Of a stretch of 64,000 bases of DNA, positions 35,131 through 43,947 are shown piece by piece. The position numbers and the translations under genes are program-made. The stretch is from assembly GCA_963745665.1 (NCBI GenBank), contig CAVUYE010000002.1:682001-746000 (forward strand), read 5' to 3'. Position 1 is the first letter of the stretch. The number at the start of each line of letters is the position of its first letter. The stretch comes from Bog-473 sp963745665 (lineage in GTDB: Bacteria; Actinomycetota; Acidimicrobiia; Acidimicrobiales; RAAP-2). Below the pieces are notes generated by a model. That model was not told where the DNA came from. It saw only the letters and a program-made list of their open reading frames with translations, and did not search any database.

Positions 35131-36300
35131 ATGGCAGCAGACCAATCACAGCTGGAGGCCGCAGTGGGCGCGGTGCGCGATCCCGAGATCGGTCTGACGC
35201 TCGGTGACCTCGGCCTGGTGCGATCGGTCCGGCCTCGCCGCCGCCGGGTGCAGATTGAGGTGGCGCTGCCGGTTGCCGCCTGGCCCGGCACCGAGGAGCT
35301 CGCCGAGGACATCCACCGGGCTGCCGGTTCCGTGGCGGGCGTGGAGGAGATCGAGCTCGACTTCGTGGTGATGAACGACGAGGAACGAGCCGAGCTGCGG
35401 CACCGGTTGCGCGCCGGCATGGTCGGCAACGTCGACCAGGGCGGTCAAGACGGCCACGGAGACGACCACGCCGGGCATGGCCACGCGCCCGCCGCACCCA
35501 TGCCGGCCTTCCTCGGACCGGAGTCCACCACGCGCGTGATCGGTGTGTCGTCGGGCAAGGGTGGCGTCGGCAAGTCCACGGTGACCGTGAATCTGGCCAT
35601 CGCACTCGCTCAGGCGGGCCGCCGGGTGGGGTTGCTCGACGCGGACGTGTACGGCTTCTCGGTTCCCAAGATGCTCGGGACCGACCACGACCCGATCATC
35701 ATCGGCGACATGGTGATCCCGACCTCGGCCCACGGCGTCAAGTGTCTCTCCATGGGGTACTTCGTCCCAGACGACCAGCCGGTGATCTGGCGCGGTCCGA
35801 TGTTGCACAAGGCGATTCAGCAGTTCCTGACCGATGCGTACTGGGGAGAGCCCGACTTCGTGCTCATCGACATGCCGCCGGGCACGGGCGACGTCGCGCT
35901 CACCCTCGCCGAGGTGATGCCGCGGGCGGAAATCATCGTCGTGACCACCCCTCAGGCGGCGGCCCAGCGGGTGGCCCAGCGCTCGGCCTTCGCCGCTCGG
36001 CGCCTCAAGCTGTCGGTGCGCGGCGTCATCGAGAACATGAGCTGGTTCACGGGTGACGACGGAAAGCGCTACGAGCTCTTCGGCAGCGGCGGGGGTGCGA
36101 CGCTCGCCGCTGATCTCGGGATCCCTCTGCTCGGCAGGATCCCGCTCGTCAACGCGGTGCGCCAGGGCGGCGACGAGGGTCGTCCGGTCACCGCGGTCGA
36201 TCCGGACAGCGAGACGGCGCAGGCGTTCCGGGCCATTGCGGAGAAGCTGGCCGCCCTCGGCCCGGCCCGGGTCTACCGGCGGGAGCTCACCCTGCGTTGA
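35131..36300 (+). CDS. Mrp/ApbC-family Fe-S carrier P-loop ATPase
   Basis: 389 residues. DUF59/MIP18-like N-terminal domain (about 7-85), a histidine-rich linker GHGDDHAGHGH (about 108-118), then the Mrp/NBP35 ATPase with deviant P-loop GKGGVGKST (142-150), LLDADVYGFSVP, LIDMPPGTGDVALT and RGVIENMSWF. The CxxC pair usually found a few residues after ENMS is replaced by FTGDDG, so cluster binding would have to use other ligands. Start ATG 35131 with GAGGGAG upstream. The neighbouring desulfurase and SufR-like gene support a role in Fe-S delivery. Confidence 0.92.
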   Translation: MAADQSQLEAAVGAVRDPEIGLTLGDLGLVRSVRPRRRRVQIEVALPVAAWPGTEELAEDIHRAAGSVAGVEEIELDFVVMNDEERAELRHRLRAGMVGNVDQGGQDGHGDDHAGHGHAPAAPMPAFLGPESTTRVIGVSSGKGGVGKSTVTVNLAIALAQAGRRVGLLDADVYGFSVPKMLGTDHDPIIIGDMVIPTSAHGVKCLSMGYFVPDDQPVIWRGPMLHKAIQQFLTDAYWGEPDFVLIDMPPGTGDVALTLAEVMPRAEIIVVTTPQAAAQRVAQRSAFAARRLKLSVRGVIENMSWFTGDDGKRYELFGSGGGATLAADLGIPLLGRIPLVNAVRQGGDEGRPVTAVDPDSETAQAFRAIAEKLAALGPARVYRRELTLR

Positions 36301-37894
36301 GTCTGAGGGCCCGGGCGGGGGTCAGACCCCACGTGCGGTTGGCCATGTCGCGGGCGTTGCCGTGGAAGAGCACGACCTGATCGCGCCCCGACCGTTTCGC
36401 CTCGTACATGGCGTTGTCGGCGTCGCGCAGCAGCGCGGCCGGCGAGGTCGACCCGTCGGCGGTCATGACGACGCCGACGCTTGCGGTCACCACGAGCTGC
36501 CCGCCACCGATGGCCACCGGTGCGCTCAGTCCCGTGCGGATGCGCTCGGCCATGTCGAGCGCATCGTGTTCATGGTCGACCTCTGCGAAAGCCACGAACT
36601 CGTCGCCGCCGAAGCGCGCCACCAGGTCGACGCCACGCGTCATGGACGTGAGCCGGTTGGCCATCTCGCACAGGACGCGGTCGCCGGCCGAGTGGTCCGC
36701 CCGGTCGTTCACCAGCTTGAAGCGGTCGAGGTCGACGAAGAGCACGGCCAAGGCGGCCCGGCGGCGGCCGACATGGTGCATTGCCTCCTCCAGGCGTTCC
36801 ATGAACAAGGTGCGGTTGGCCAGGCCGGTCAGCCCGTCGTGCGAAGCCTGGAAGGCGATCTGCTCGGCCATCTCACAGCGCTCGATGGCCAGCCCGACCA
36901 TGCCGGCCAGTTGGTCGAGCTGGCGGAGCTCCTCGCTGCCGAAGTACGGCATGGAGGGACTGATCTTGACGGCCAGGGTGTGGGTGGCGCCGCTCCGGGT
37001 CTGCACGCCGATCCGTCGCTGGCCGGTCCGGGGGTTGTCCGCCTGCCAGGCGTCGGGCCCGTCGTCGTCGCTCCACGAGGGAAAGCGAGCCACGACCGTG
37101 CCGTCGCCGGCGAGGAGGGCCGCCCAGGACGCGCCGACCAGCGCGCACACGTGGGGCAACAGGTGCTCGGCGACGTCACGGGAGTCGCCGGCGGACACCA
37201 GCTCAGCGACGGCCAGCCGGAAGGCGACATCCTCGTCGCGGCTCAGGAAGACGCGGAGGAAGGAGGGGAGCACGAGGGCCACCAGGAACAGGACGCCCAT
37301 CACCACGGTCAGCGCCTGCGTGACGAGTTCGACGGTGGGGCCTTGCAGTCCGAGGGCGGCCACGACCACTTGGATCTCGAGCCCCACCACGGCGATCGCC
37401 AGGAGGTGCATGCGCGAAGCCGCGATCGTTGGTTCGCCGCGGCCGGCCAGGAACAAGGACACGACCACGTAGCCGCAGAGGAACCCGAAGGCCACCAGGA
37501 ACGAGATCCGATAGGCCAGGAAGTGCGGCGGCGCCGCAAAGCCCGGTGCCGGCAGGTACTTCAGGGTGAACGTGAAGAGCACGATGCCGACGGTGAGGAG
37601 CACGGCCAACGAGCGGACGGGGCGGCTGGGCGTGCGGAACGTCGCCGCAAAGCGGAACAGGCAGTAGGGCATCACCAGGAGCAGGGCGATGAGCGCCTTG
37701 GCCACGTTCTGGTTGGTGACGAGCCCGGGGTCGATCTTGAGGGCCAGCGACAGGCCGCCGAGAATGGCAAACGACAGAGCGACCCAACCGGCGCCGCGGA
37801 TGCGGTGGCGAACCCACTGCAGCATCGTCAGCGCGGCCAGGAGGACGAATTCCACCAGCGAGACGTTGGACAGAACGTGCGTCCAGTGAGTCAC
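36287..37894 (-). CDS. Membrane diguanylate cyclase (7-TM, GAF-like, GGDEF)
   Basis: 535 residues from GTG 37894, with GGAGGAAGG about 10 nt upstream. About seven N-terminal helices (LVEFVLLAALTML through VVMGVLFLVALVLPSFL), then a GAF-like region (RDVAEHLLPHVCALVGASWAALL), then GGDEF with DGLTGLANRTLF, FVDLDRFKLVND and active site RFGGDEF. No EAL domain. The longer ORF upstream of 37894 is not protein-like. Second c-di-GMP synthase in the window. Its 3' end overlaps the convergent mrp gene by 14 bp. Confidence 0.92.
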   Translation of the reverse strand: MTHWTHVLSNVSLVEFVLLAALTMLQWVRHRIRGAGWVALSFAILGGLSLALKIDPGLVTNQNVAKALIALLLVMPYCLFRFAATFRTPSRPVRSLAVLLTVGIVLFTFTLKYLPAPGFAAPPHFLAYRISFLVAFGFLCGYVVVSLFLAGRGEPTIAASRMHLLAIAVVGLEIQVVVAALGLQGPTVELVTQALTVVMGVLFLVALVLPSFLRVFLSRDEDVAFRLAVAELVSAGDSRDVAEHLLPHVCALVGASWAALLAGDGTVVARFPSWSDDDGPDAWQADNPRTGQRRIGVQTRSGATHTLAVKISPSMPYFGSEELRQLDQLAGMVGLAIERCEMAEQIAFQASHDGLTGLANRTLFMERLEEAMHHVGRRRAALAVLFVDLDRFKLVNDRADHSAGDRVLCEMANRLTSMTRGVDLVARFGGDEFVAFAEVDHEHDALDMAERIRTGLSAPVAIGGGQLVVTASVGVVMTADGSTSPAALLRDADNAMYEAKRSGRDQVVLFHGNARDMANRTWGLTPARALRLNAG

Positions 37895-38099
37895 CCTGTG
37901 TGTCCTTCCTCCGCTGCTTCGCCCATATCGCCAAACTGCAGCGGATACCCGCCGGGCCGGCCAGACCCGAAACTGCGCCGTGATGGTACCCCTCGCCGTC
38001 CTCCGTGGGAAACGTCGGCACCCTTGGCCCGGGCGGACCCGCCTCCCGGTGGCGGTCCCCTGAGGCTGGATACTGTGGGCCGCGACGAGGGGAGGTGGC

Positions 38100-38453
38100 A
38101 TGGCGCAGGATTGGGCACGGCCGGTGGTGCATTGGGAGATTGAGGCCAAGGACCCCGAGCGGCAGCGCGCGTTCTACGCGGGCCTCTTCAACTGGCAGAT
38201 CGGCGAGGGCTCCATTATGGAGATCCCGGCCGGCATCGGTGGCCCCGAGCCCGGTCCCGGCGGGCACATCCGGGCCGGCGAGCGTTGCGGCGTGACCCTC
38301 TACGTGCAGGTGGCCGACCTGCGCGCCTCCCTCGAGCGCTCGGTGGCGCTCGGTGCCACCATCGTCGCCGAGCCCTTCGACGTCCCGGGCGGTCCCACGC
38401 TGGCCGGCATCACCGACCCCGAGGGCAATCCAGTGATGCTGGTGCAGGCCTGA
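38100..38453 (+). CDS. VOC family protein
   Basis: 117 residues, single VOC-type module: RPVVHWEIEAKDPERQRAFYAGLFNWQI then GVTLYVQVADLRASLERSVALGATIV and GPTLAGITDPEGNPVMLVQA. This is the small glyoxalase-like form common in actinobacteria (paired beta-alpha-beta units, His and Glu at metal positions). ATG 38100 has GGGGAGG upstream; TACTGT at 38072-38077 is a likely -10. First of a three-gene operon with 2-bp and 1-bp gaps. Confidence 0.87.
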   Translation: MAQDWARPVVHWEIEAKDPERQRAFYAGLFNWQIGEGSIMEIPAGIGGPEPGPGGHIRAGERCGVTLYVQVADLRASLERSVALGATIVAEPFDVPGGPTLAGITDPEGNPVMLVQA

Positions 38454-38455
38454 CC

Positions 38456-38746
38456 GTGTCGATCGTCGAGCTCACCACGTTCAGGTTGGCCGAGGGCGTG
38501 ACGGAAGAGTCGTTCCTCATGCTGGACCGGCGCGTCCAGACCGAGCTGGTGCCCAACCAGCCCGGCTTCATGCGGCGCACCACGGCGCGGCACGGTGACG
38601 ATTGGCTGGTGGTGACCCTGTGGTTCACCGACGATGCCGCCGCGGCCTTCCAGCGCGCCGTCGACGGTCACCCGGTGCAGGCCGCGTTCGAGCAGGCGCT
38701 CGAGGCCGGCACCTTCCACCTGGCCCGCTACAGCACTCTGGACTGA
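38456..38746 (+). CDS. Small ferredoxin-fold (ABM-like) protein
   Basis: 96 residues from GTG 38456: VELTTFRLAEGVTEESFLMLDRRVQTELVPNQPGFMRRT, then WLVVTLWFTDDAAAAFQ. This is the dimeric alpha+beta barrel pattern of antibiotic-biosynthesis-monooxygenase-like proteins. Catalytic role uncertain. Located 2 bp after the VOC gene and 1 bp before the enoyl-CoA hydratase gene. Confidence 0.72.
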   Translation: MSIVELTTFRLAEGVTEESFLMLDRRVQTELVPNQPGFMRRTTARHGDDWLVVTLWFTDDAAAAFQRAVDGHPVQAAFEQALEAGTFHLARYSTLD

Positions 38747-38747
38747 C

Positions 38748-39584
38748 GTGGAGCTCACCGAGCTCAAGGTGACCCGCTACGCGGTGCACGACCGTGTCGC
38801 CACCATCACCCTGCACCGGCCGGAGCGGCTCAACGCCTGGACCGGCCGCATGCACACCGAGTACCGCTGGCTGTTGCAGCACGCCGCCACCGACCCGGGT
38901 GTCCGGGTCATCGTGGTCACCGGTTCGGGTCGCGGCTTCTGCGCCGGTGCGGACGCGCGGGCGCTGGAGGGTCATGTCGAACGCGGCGGGTACGACGCCG
39001 GGTTGGGCGACGACGTGGCCATGCCCGGCTACGGCGTCCGGCCCGAGTTCGACGCCGACTTCGCCTCCCAGTTCGGCATCCCCAAGCCCATCATCGCCGC
39101 GGTCAACGGGCCGGCCGCCGGGGTCGGCCTGGTGCTGGCGTGCTACTGCGACCTGCGCTTCGCGGCCGAAGGGGCCAAGCTGACCACGTCGCACGGCCGC
39201 CTGGGGCTGCCGGCCGAGTACGGCCTGTCGTGGCTGTTGCCCCGCCTGGTCGGCGTCACCCGGGCCGCCGACCTTCTCCTGTCCAGCCGCGTCGTTCTGG
39301 CCGACGAGGCCGAGCGGCTCGGGTTGGTCAACCGGGTGCTGCCGCCCGAGGAGCTCCTGCCTTTCACCTACGCGTACGCCGGGCGGCTCGCCACGGAGAT
39401 CGCGCCTTCGTCGTTGGCCGCGACCAAGCTGCAGCTCTACCGCGACCTGCACGGGGATGTCGCCTCGTCGGTGCGCGACGCCGGCTCCCGCATGGCCGAA
39501 ATGATGGGGCGCGCCGACTTCGCCGAGGGCGTGGCCGCGCTGACGGAGAAGCGCACGCCAGCCTTCCCGGACCCGCCGGTCTGA
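38748..39584 (+). CDS. Enoyl-CoA hydratase/isomerase family protein
   Basis: 278-residue crotonase-fold protein. Oxyanion-hole blocks GRGFCAGADARALEG and NGPAAGVGLVLACYCDLRFA, then SHGRLGLPAEYGLSWLLPRLVG. The usual catalytic Glu pair of true hydratases is not cleanly matched (PAEYG at the second site), so isomerase or another crotonase activity is possible. GTG 38748 just after the preceding stop; last gene of the operon. Confidence 0.9.
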   Translation: MELTELKVTRYAVHDRVATITLHRPERLNAWTGRMHTEYRWLLQHAATDPGVRVIVVTGSGRGFCAGADARALEGHVERGGYDAGLGDDVAMPGYGVRPEFDADFASQFGIPKPIIAAVNGPAAGVGLVLACYCDLRFAAEGAKLTTSHGRLGLPAEYGLSWLLPRLVGVTRAADLLLSSRVVLADEAERLGLVNRVLPPEELLPFTYAYAGRLATEIAPSSLAATKLQLYRDLHGDVASSVRDAGSRMAEMMGRADFAEGVAALTEKRTPAFPDPPV

Positions 39585-39599
39585 GCGACGGGCGGGGAA

Positions 39600-40781
39600 T
39601 CAGGCGTCGACGCCGGCCGGAAGCTTGGCCGGGTCCCAGCCGAGCAGGGCCACCGCCTGGCGGAAGGCGAACCGATCGGTCATGCCGGCCACGTAGGTGA
39701 CGGCGGCGCGCACCGCACCGGCACTCCCGGCGACGACGTCGACGGCCTCCAAGGACGCCGGGCCGTGGTCGGTCACGAGGTGCGGCCGGTCCGAGAAGTG
39801 CTCGACCAGGGCCCGCAGCACGCTGATCACGGCGTCGCCCTGGCGCAGTGAGGCATCGCGCAGGTAGATGCGCTCGTAGTTGCAGGTCCGGAAGGCCGCC
39901 AGCGCCTCGGCCTCTTCCTCTTCCATGCCGACCTGGCCGGTGCGCAGTGACGCAGAGACCACGCCGTTGATGAAGGCACCCAGCTGGGCGCTACGGCGCT
40001 CGCCGCACAGGGCGCGGACCGAAAGCGGCAGCTGATGCGGGGCGACGATGCCCGACAGGACGGCATCCTCCCAGTCGTGACAGACGTAGGCGATCCGGTC
40101 GGCCCAGCTCACCACCTCGCCCTCGGGCGTGGACGGAGCCGGGCGCGACCAGCTGTGATTGGCGATCCCGTCGACCGTTTCGGCGCACAGGTTGAGGGGG
40201 GCGAGCGAGACCAGGGCGCCCCAGGGCGCGTGGTCGAACCCGCCGGGCAGGTAGGGGTCGAGCGCGTCCTCGCTGGCGTGCCCGCCCGGCCCGTGGCCAC
40301 AGTCGTGCCCGAGGGCGATGGCCTCGGTCAGGGCCACGTTCAGGCGACAGGCCCGCGCGATGGCGGTGGCGACCTGTGCCACCTCGAGTGCGTGGGTCAG
40401 CCGGGTGCGCTGGTGATCCTGGGGGAAGACGAAGACCTGCGTCTTGCCGGCCAGCCGGCGGAACGAGGTGGCATGCAGGATGCGGTCGCGATCTCGTTCG
40501 AAGCAGGTGCGCCAGGCATCGGGTTGCTCGGGCTCGGCCCGGTCGCCGGCATCGGAGGATCGGGTCGCCCCGGGTGCGAGCAGCGAGTCCTCGAGCGCAC
40601 GGCGCTCCGATCGTCCCCGCGGCATCTCGGGTTGGGCCGCCGTCCGGTCCGCCTCGGGAGCCGGTCCGATCCGAGCGTGCGAGTCGGAGTGGGCCAGGCG
40701 CACGGGACCGGCGTAGCCCGCCATCGTCGCTGCCCAGCGGGCACCGCGCTCCGTTCTCCCAGCCATGGGCGGGCCGTCCAT
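39600..40781 (-). CDS. dgt: dGTPase-like HD hydrolase
   Basis: 393 residues. Deoxynucleoside triphosphate triphosphohydrolase: FRRLAGKTQVFVFPQDHQRTRLTHALEVAQVA includes the first HD-family histidine, LGHDCGHGPGGHASE gives the HD pair, and WADRIAYVCHDWEDA the later Asp. Removes triphosphate from dGTP. Start ATG 40781, with an ATG 15 bases on as alternative. The ORF extends far upstream of the start but that part is antisense to the ArsA gene and is not used. Confidence 0.93.
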   Translation of the reverse strand: MDGPPMAGRTERGARWAATMAGYAGPVRLAHSDSHARIGPAPEADRTAAQPEMPRGRSERRALEDSLLAPGATRSSDAGDRAEPEQPDAWRTCFERDRDRILHATSFRRLAGKTQVFVFPQDHQRTRLTHALEVAQVATAIARACRLNVALTEAIALGHDCGHGPGGHASEDALDPYLPGGFDHAPWGALVSLAPLNLCAETVDGIANHSWSRPAPSTPEGEVVSWADRIAYVCHDWEDAVLSGIVAPHQLPLSVRALCGERRSAQLGAFINGVVSASLRTGQVGMEEEEAEALAAFRTCNYERIYLRDASLRQGDAVISVLRALVEHFSDRPHLVTDHGPASLEAVDVVAGSAGAVRAAVTYVAGMTDRFAFRQAVALLGWDPAKLPAGVDA

Positions 40782-40860
40782 GTCTTGCAGTCTGCCCGCT
40801 CGCAGTAACGTCGAGGCGGCCTCGGAACCGTCCGACAGGTCGAGAGGAGCGTGAGACCAG

Positions 40861-41097
40861 GTGGACGTGCGCATCGGCATCACCCACACCGCCAAGGAAC
40901 TCGAGGTGGAGATGCCCGACGATGCCGACCGCGACGATGTGGTCGCCGACATCGAGAAGCTGCTCAAGACGGGTGACGGGGTTCTCTGGCTGACCGACCG
41001 CAAGGGTCGGCGGGTCGGTGTCCCCGTCGTCAAGGTCGCCTACGTCGAGGTGGGCGCGCCGGCGAGCGATCGCCGCGTCGGGTTCGGCGCCCCCTGA
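40861..41097 (+). CDS. DUF3107 family protein
   Basis: 78 residues from GTG 40861: VRIGITHTAKELEVEMPDD, VVADIEKLLKTGDGVLWLTDRKGRRVGVPVVKVAYVEVG. Small actinobacterial protein (mycobacterial Rv3205c family) of unknown function, probably a compact beta-alpha fold. Next to the ArsA-like pair and, a few kb away, whiB1 and pdtaS, part of a conserved neighbourhood in actinobacteria. Confidence 0.88.
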   Translation: MDVRIGITHTAKELEVEMPDDADRDDVVADIEKLLKTGDGVLWLTDRKGRRVGVPVVKVAYVEVGAPASDRRVGFGAP

Positions 41098-41131
41098 GGA
41101 CGGGAGTGACGGCGGGACAGGCGCGCAGGCG

Positions 41132-42088
41132 GTGAGCGCGGCGCCCGATCTGTTGGACCTGCGCCTGGTCTTCGTGACCGGAAAGGGCGGGGTGGGCAAG
41201 ACGACGGTCGCGGCCGGCCTGGCCCAGCTCGCCGCCGAGCACGGGAAGCGCGTGCTGGTGTGCGAGGTCGACGCCAAGGGCGACGTGACGTCACTCTTCG
41301 AAGCGCCCCCGACGGACTTCACGCCCCGTGAGATCGCCCCCGGTGTGTGGTCCATGTCGATGGACACCGAGGCGTCGCTCCGCGAATACCTCAAGCTGCA
41401 CCTCCGCATCCCTGTGGTGGGCCGGATCGGGCCGTTGGCCAAGGCCTTCGACTTCGTCGCCACTGCGGCACCCGGCGTGCGGGAGATCCTGACCGTCGGG
41501 AAGTTCTGCTGGGAGGTCAAGGAGCGGCACTACGACCTGGTGGTCGTCGACGCCCCCGCCAGCGGACACATCGTCGGGCAGCTGGCGGCACCGCAGGCCA
41601 TCAACGACCTCGTCAAGGTCGGCCTCATCCGGAGCCAGACGGACTGGATGCTCGAGATCCTCTCGGATCCCCGCCAGACCGGCCTGGTTGCGGTCTCCAC
41701 GCCGGAGGAGATGCCGGTGAGCGAAACGCTCGAGCTGGCGCAGCGCATACGCGACGAGACGACGGTGCGGATGTCGGCCGTGGTCGTCAATCGCGTGTTG
41801 CCCGAGCTGTTCGGCCAGCGCGAGGAGGAGATCTTCGAGCAGCTCCGCGCGCCGGAGACCGAGGCGGTGCTGTCGGAGCGGGCGGGCGGGATGGTGGCCC
41901 CGGTGCTCGAAGCGGCCCGCCTCGCCGTGACCATGCGCCGTACCCGGTCGGCCCACCTGCAGCGCCTGCGGGCGGGGCTGCCCGAGGGCATGCCGGTGCT
42001 GCTGCTGCCCTACCTCTTCGTCCGCAGCTTCGGGGCCCGGACCACGCGCCAGGTGGCCCATGCGCTGGGTGAGGAGCTGGGCCTGTGA
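41132..42088 (+). CDS. ArsA-family P-loop ATPase, first of a pair
   Basis: 318 residues. P-loop GKGGVGKTT (17-25), CEVDAKGDVTSLF, VVVDAPASGHIVGQLAAP (switch region) and a C-terminal adenine-binding block. Actinobacteria carry two adjacent half-size ArsA homologues (Rv3679/Rv3680 type) that act as a heterodimer; arsenite-binding cysteines are absent. Coupled to the next gene by GTGA. Confidence 0.9.
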   Translation: MSAAPDLLDLRLVFVTGKGGVGKTTVAAGLAQLAAEHGKRVLVCEVDAKGDVTSLFEAPPTDFTPREIAPGVWSMSMDTEASLREYLKLHLRIPVVGRIGPLAKAFDFVATAAPGVREILTVGKFCWEVKERHYDLVVVDAPASGHIVGQLAAPQAINDLVKVGLIRSQTDWMLEILSDPRQTGLVAVSTPEEMPVSETLELAQRIRDETTVRMSAVVVNRVLPELFGQREEEIFEQLRAPETEAVLSERAGGMVAPVLEAARLAVTMRRTRSAHLQRLRAGLPEGMPVLLLPYLFVRSFGARTTRQVAHALGEELGL

Positions 42089-43245
42089 CCGCGGCGCCGA
42101 CCCCGGCGGCCAAGACCGTGGGCCAACTGCTGGCCGCCAAGGACATCGTCATCGCCTGCGGGCCCGGCGGCGTGGGCAAGACCACGACGGCGGCCGCGCT
42201 GGCGGCCACGGCGGTGGTGGAACAGGGCGGGCGCGTGCTGGTGCTCACCGTCGACCCGGCGCGCCGGCTGGCCGACGCGCTGGGGTTGAAAGGGATCGGG
42301 AACGACGAGGTCCGCATTCCCGACGAGGTGTTCACCGGGGCGGTGGCCCACCCCAGGGGCGAGCTGTGGGCGGCGATGCTCGACACCAAGCAGAGCTGGG
42401 ACGATCTCATCCGCCGCCACGCACCCGACGCGGCGACCCGCCAGCAGATCCTGGCCAACCCGCTGTACCAGAACATCTCGGGCCGCTTCGTGCAGTCGCA
42501 CGACTACATCGCCATGGAGCGGCTCTACGAGATCCACGGCGAGGGGAAGTACGACCTCATCGTGGTGGACACACCGCCCACGCGCAACGCCCTCGACTTC
42601 CTCGATGCGCCGCAACGCATGGCCGACTTCTTCTCGTCGCGTCTGCTTCGGTGGCTCATCGTGCCCTACCGGTCGCGCCTGGTGAACCTGGCGTCTCGGC
42701 CCTTCTACCAAGTGGCCGATCGCATCCTCGGCACGCAGTTCCTGGCCGACATCTCCGAGTTCTTCATTCTGTTCCATTCCATGTACGCCGGTTTCGTCGA
42801 GCGGGCCGAGGCCGTGACGCGGCTCCTTTCTGACCGGCGCACGACGTTCATGGTGGTGTCGACGCTCGAGGCGACGCCGGTACGCGAGGCGGAGTTCTTC
42901 TCGGCCGAGCTGACGGCGCGCCAGCTGCACCTCGGCGCCGTGGTGCTGAACAAGGTGCTGCCCGAGTACCTGCGCGACGCCAGGACCGACAAGCTGGCCC
43001 AGTCGATCGCCTCCCACGCCGCCGAGCTGGGCGACGGGCTCACCGACGACCCCGTGGTGGCGGGCCGCGTGCTCGGCGAGGTGGCCGAGAGCTTCCTCAA
43101 CTTCGCCGTGGTGGCGCGGCGCGAGGCGGAGCAGCAGGCGGAGCTCAGGGGGGCGCCCGACGTGCTGGTCACCATCCCCTTCTTCGACGCCGACATCTAC
43201 GACATGGCGGGGCTCCTGCGGCTGGGCGCGCTGGTCTGGGAGTAG
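42085..43245 (+). CDS. ArsA-family P-loop ATPase, second of a pair
   Basis: 386 residues from GTG 42085. P-loop GPGGVGKTT (26-34), LTVDPARRLADALG, IVVDTPPTRNALDFLDAP and VVVSTLEATPVREAEFF. Longer than its partner, with an insertion rich in hydrophobic residues (ADISEFFILFHSMYAGFVERA) that could bind a tail-anchored or lipid-modified client. Expected to pair with the preceding ATPase. Confidence 0.9.
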   Translation: MTAAPTPAAKTVGQLLAAKDIVIACGPGGVGKTTTAAALAATAVVEQGGRVLVLTVDPARRLADALGLKGIGNDEVRIPDEVFTGAVAHPRGELWAAMLDTKQSWDDLIRRHAPDAATRQQILANPLYQNISGRFVQSHDYIAMERLYEIHGEGKYDLIVVDTPPTRNALDFLDAPQRMADFFSSRLLRWLIVPYRSRLVNLASRPFYQVADRILGTQFLADISEFFILFHSMYAGFVERAEAVTRLLSDRRTTFMVVSTLEATPVREAEFFSAELTARQLHLGAVVLNKVLPEYLRDARTDKLAQSIASHAAELGDGLTDDPVVAGRVLGEVAESFLNFAVVARREAEQQAELRGAPDVLVTIPFFDADIYDMAGLLRLGALVWE

Positions 43246-43260
43246 GGCCCGGGGGGCGCC

Positions 43261-43266
43261 TACCAT
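43261..43266 (+). promoter_or_regulatory. -10 element of leaderless O-methyltransferase gene
   Basis: TACCAT, 7 nt (cggtgcc), ATG 43274; no Shine-Dalgarno sequence. Confidence 0.45.
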
Positions 43267-43273
43267 CGGTGCC

Positions 43274-43921
43274 ATGGCCCAACTCATCAATCCAGAGGTC
43301 CTGGCGTACGCCGATGCGCACACGACGGCGCCACCGGGGCACCTCGAGTCGGTGGACGCCTCGACCAAGGAGGACTTTGCCGCCTGGGGGATGATGGTGG
43401 GACGCCAGGAGGGCCGCTTCCTGGAGCTGCTCGTCTTCGCCACCCAGGCCACCAGCGTGCTCGAGATCGGCACCTTCACCGGCTACTCGGCCATCGCCAT
43501 GGCGGCGGGGCTCGGTCGGGACGGGTCCATCATTTCGCTCGAGGTCGACCCGCACCACGCCCAGGTGGCCCGGGGCAACATCGCGGCCGCCGGGCTCGAG
43601 AGCCACATCAGCGTGATCGAGGGGCCGGCGTTGCGCTCCCTCGAAGAGCTGCAGGGTCCCTTCGACCTGGTCTTCATCGACGCCGACAAGGTCACCTACG
43701 ACGCCTACTACGAAGCGGTGCTGCCCAAGCTGGCGCGCCACGGCCTGATCGTCGTCGACAACACCCTGCAGAGCGGCGGGGTCCTGGCCTCGGAGAAGGA
43801 TCCCCACGAAGGCGCGCGGGCACTGCGCGCCTTCAACGACAAGGTGGTCAACGACCCCCGAGTCGTCTGCGTGCTGACGACGATCAGGGACGGCGTCACG
43901 CTGATCCGCCGGGCCGGCTGA
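43274..43921 (+). CDS. Class I SAM-dependent O-methyltransferase
   Basis: 215 residues, family 3 (catechol/caffeoyl-CoA type) O-methyltransferase. SAM-binding VLEIGTFTGYSAIAMAAGL, SLEVDPHHAQVARGNIAAAG, metal-binding FDLVFIDADKVTYDAYYEAVLP and LIVVDNTLQSGGV. Acts on vicinal hydroxyls with a divalent cation. Cytosolic; substrate unknown. Leaderless-type start. Confidence 0.93.
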   Translation: MAQLINPEVLAYADAHTTAPPGHLESVDASTKEDFAAWGMMVGRQEGRFLELLVFATQATSVLEIGTFTGYSAIAMAAGLGRDGSIISLEVDPHHAQVARGNIAAAGLESHISVIEGPALRSLEELQGPFDLVFIDADKVTYDAYYEAVLPKLARHGLIVVDNTLQSGGVLASEKDPHEGARALRAFNDKVVNDPRVVCVLTTIRDGVTLIRRAG

Positions 43922-43947
43922 CCGGCCGCCGGAGAATCGCGGACACC

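Noticed and set aside
36053..38143. 696-codon plus-strand frame
   Set aside because: Antisense to the GGDEF protein, which has clear motifs on the minus strand.
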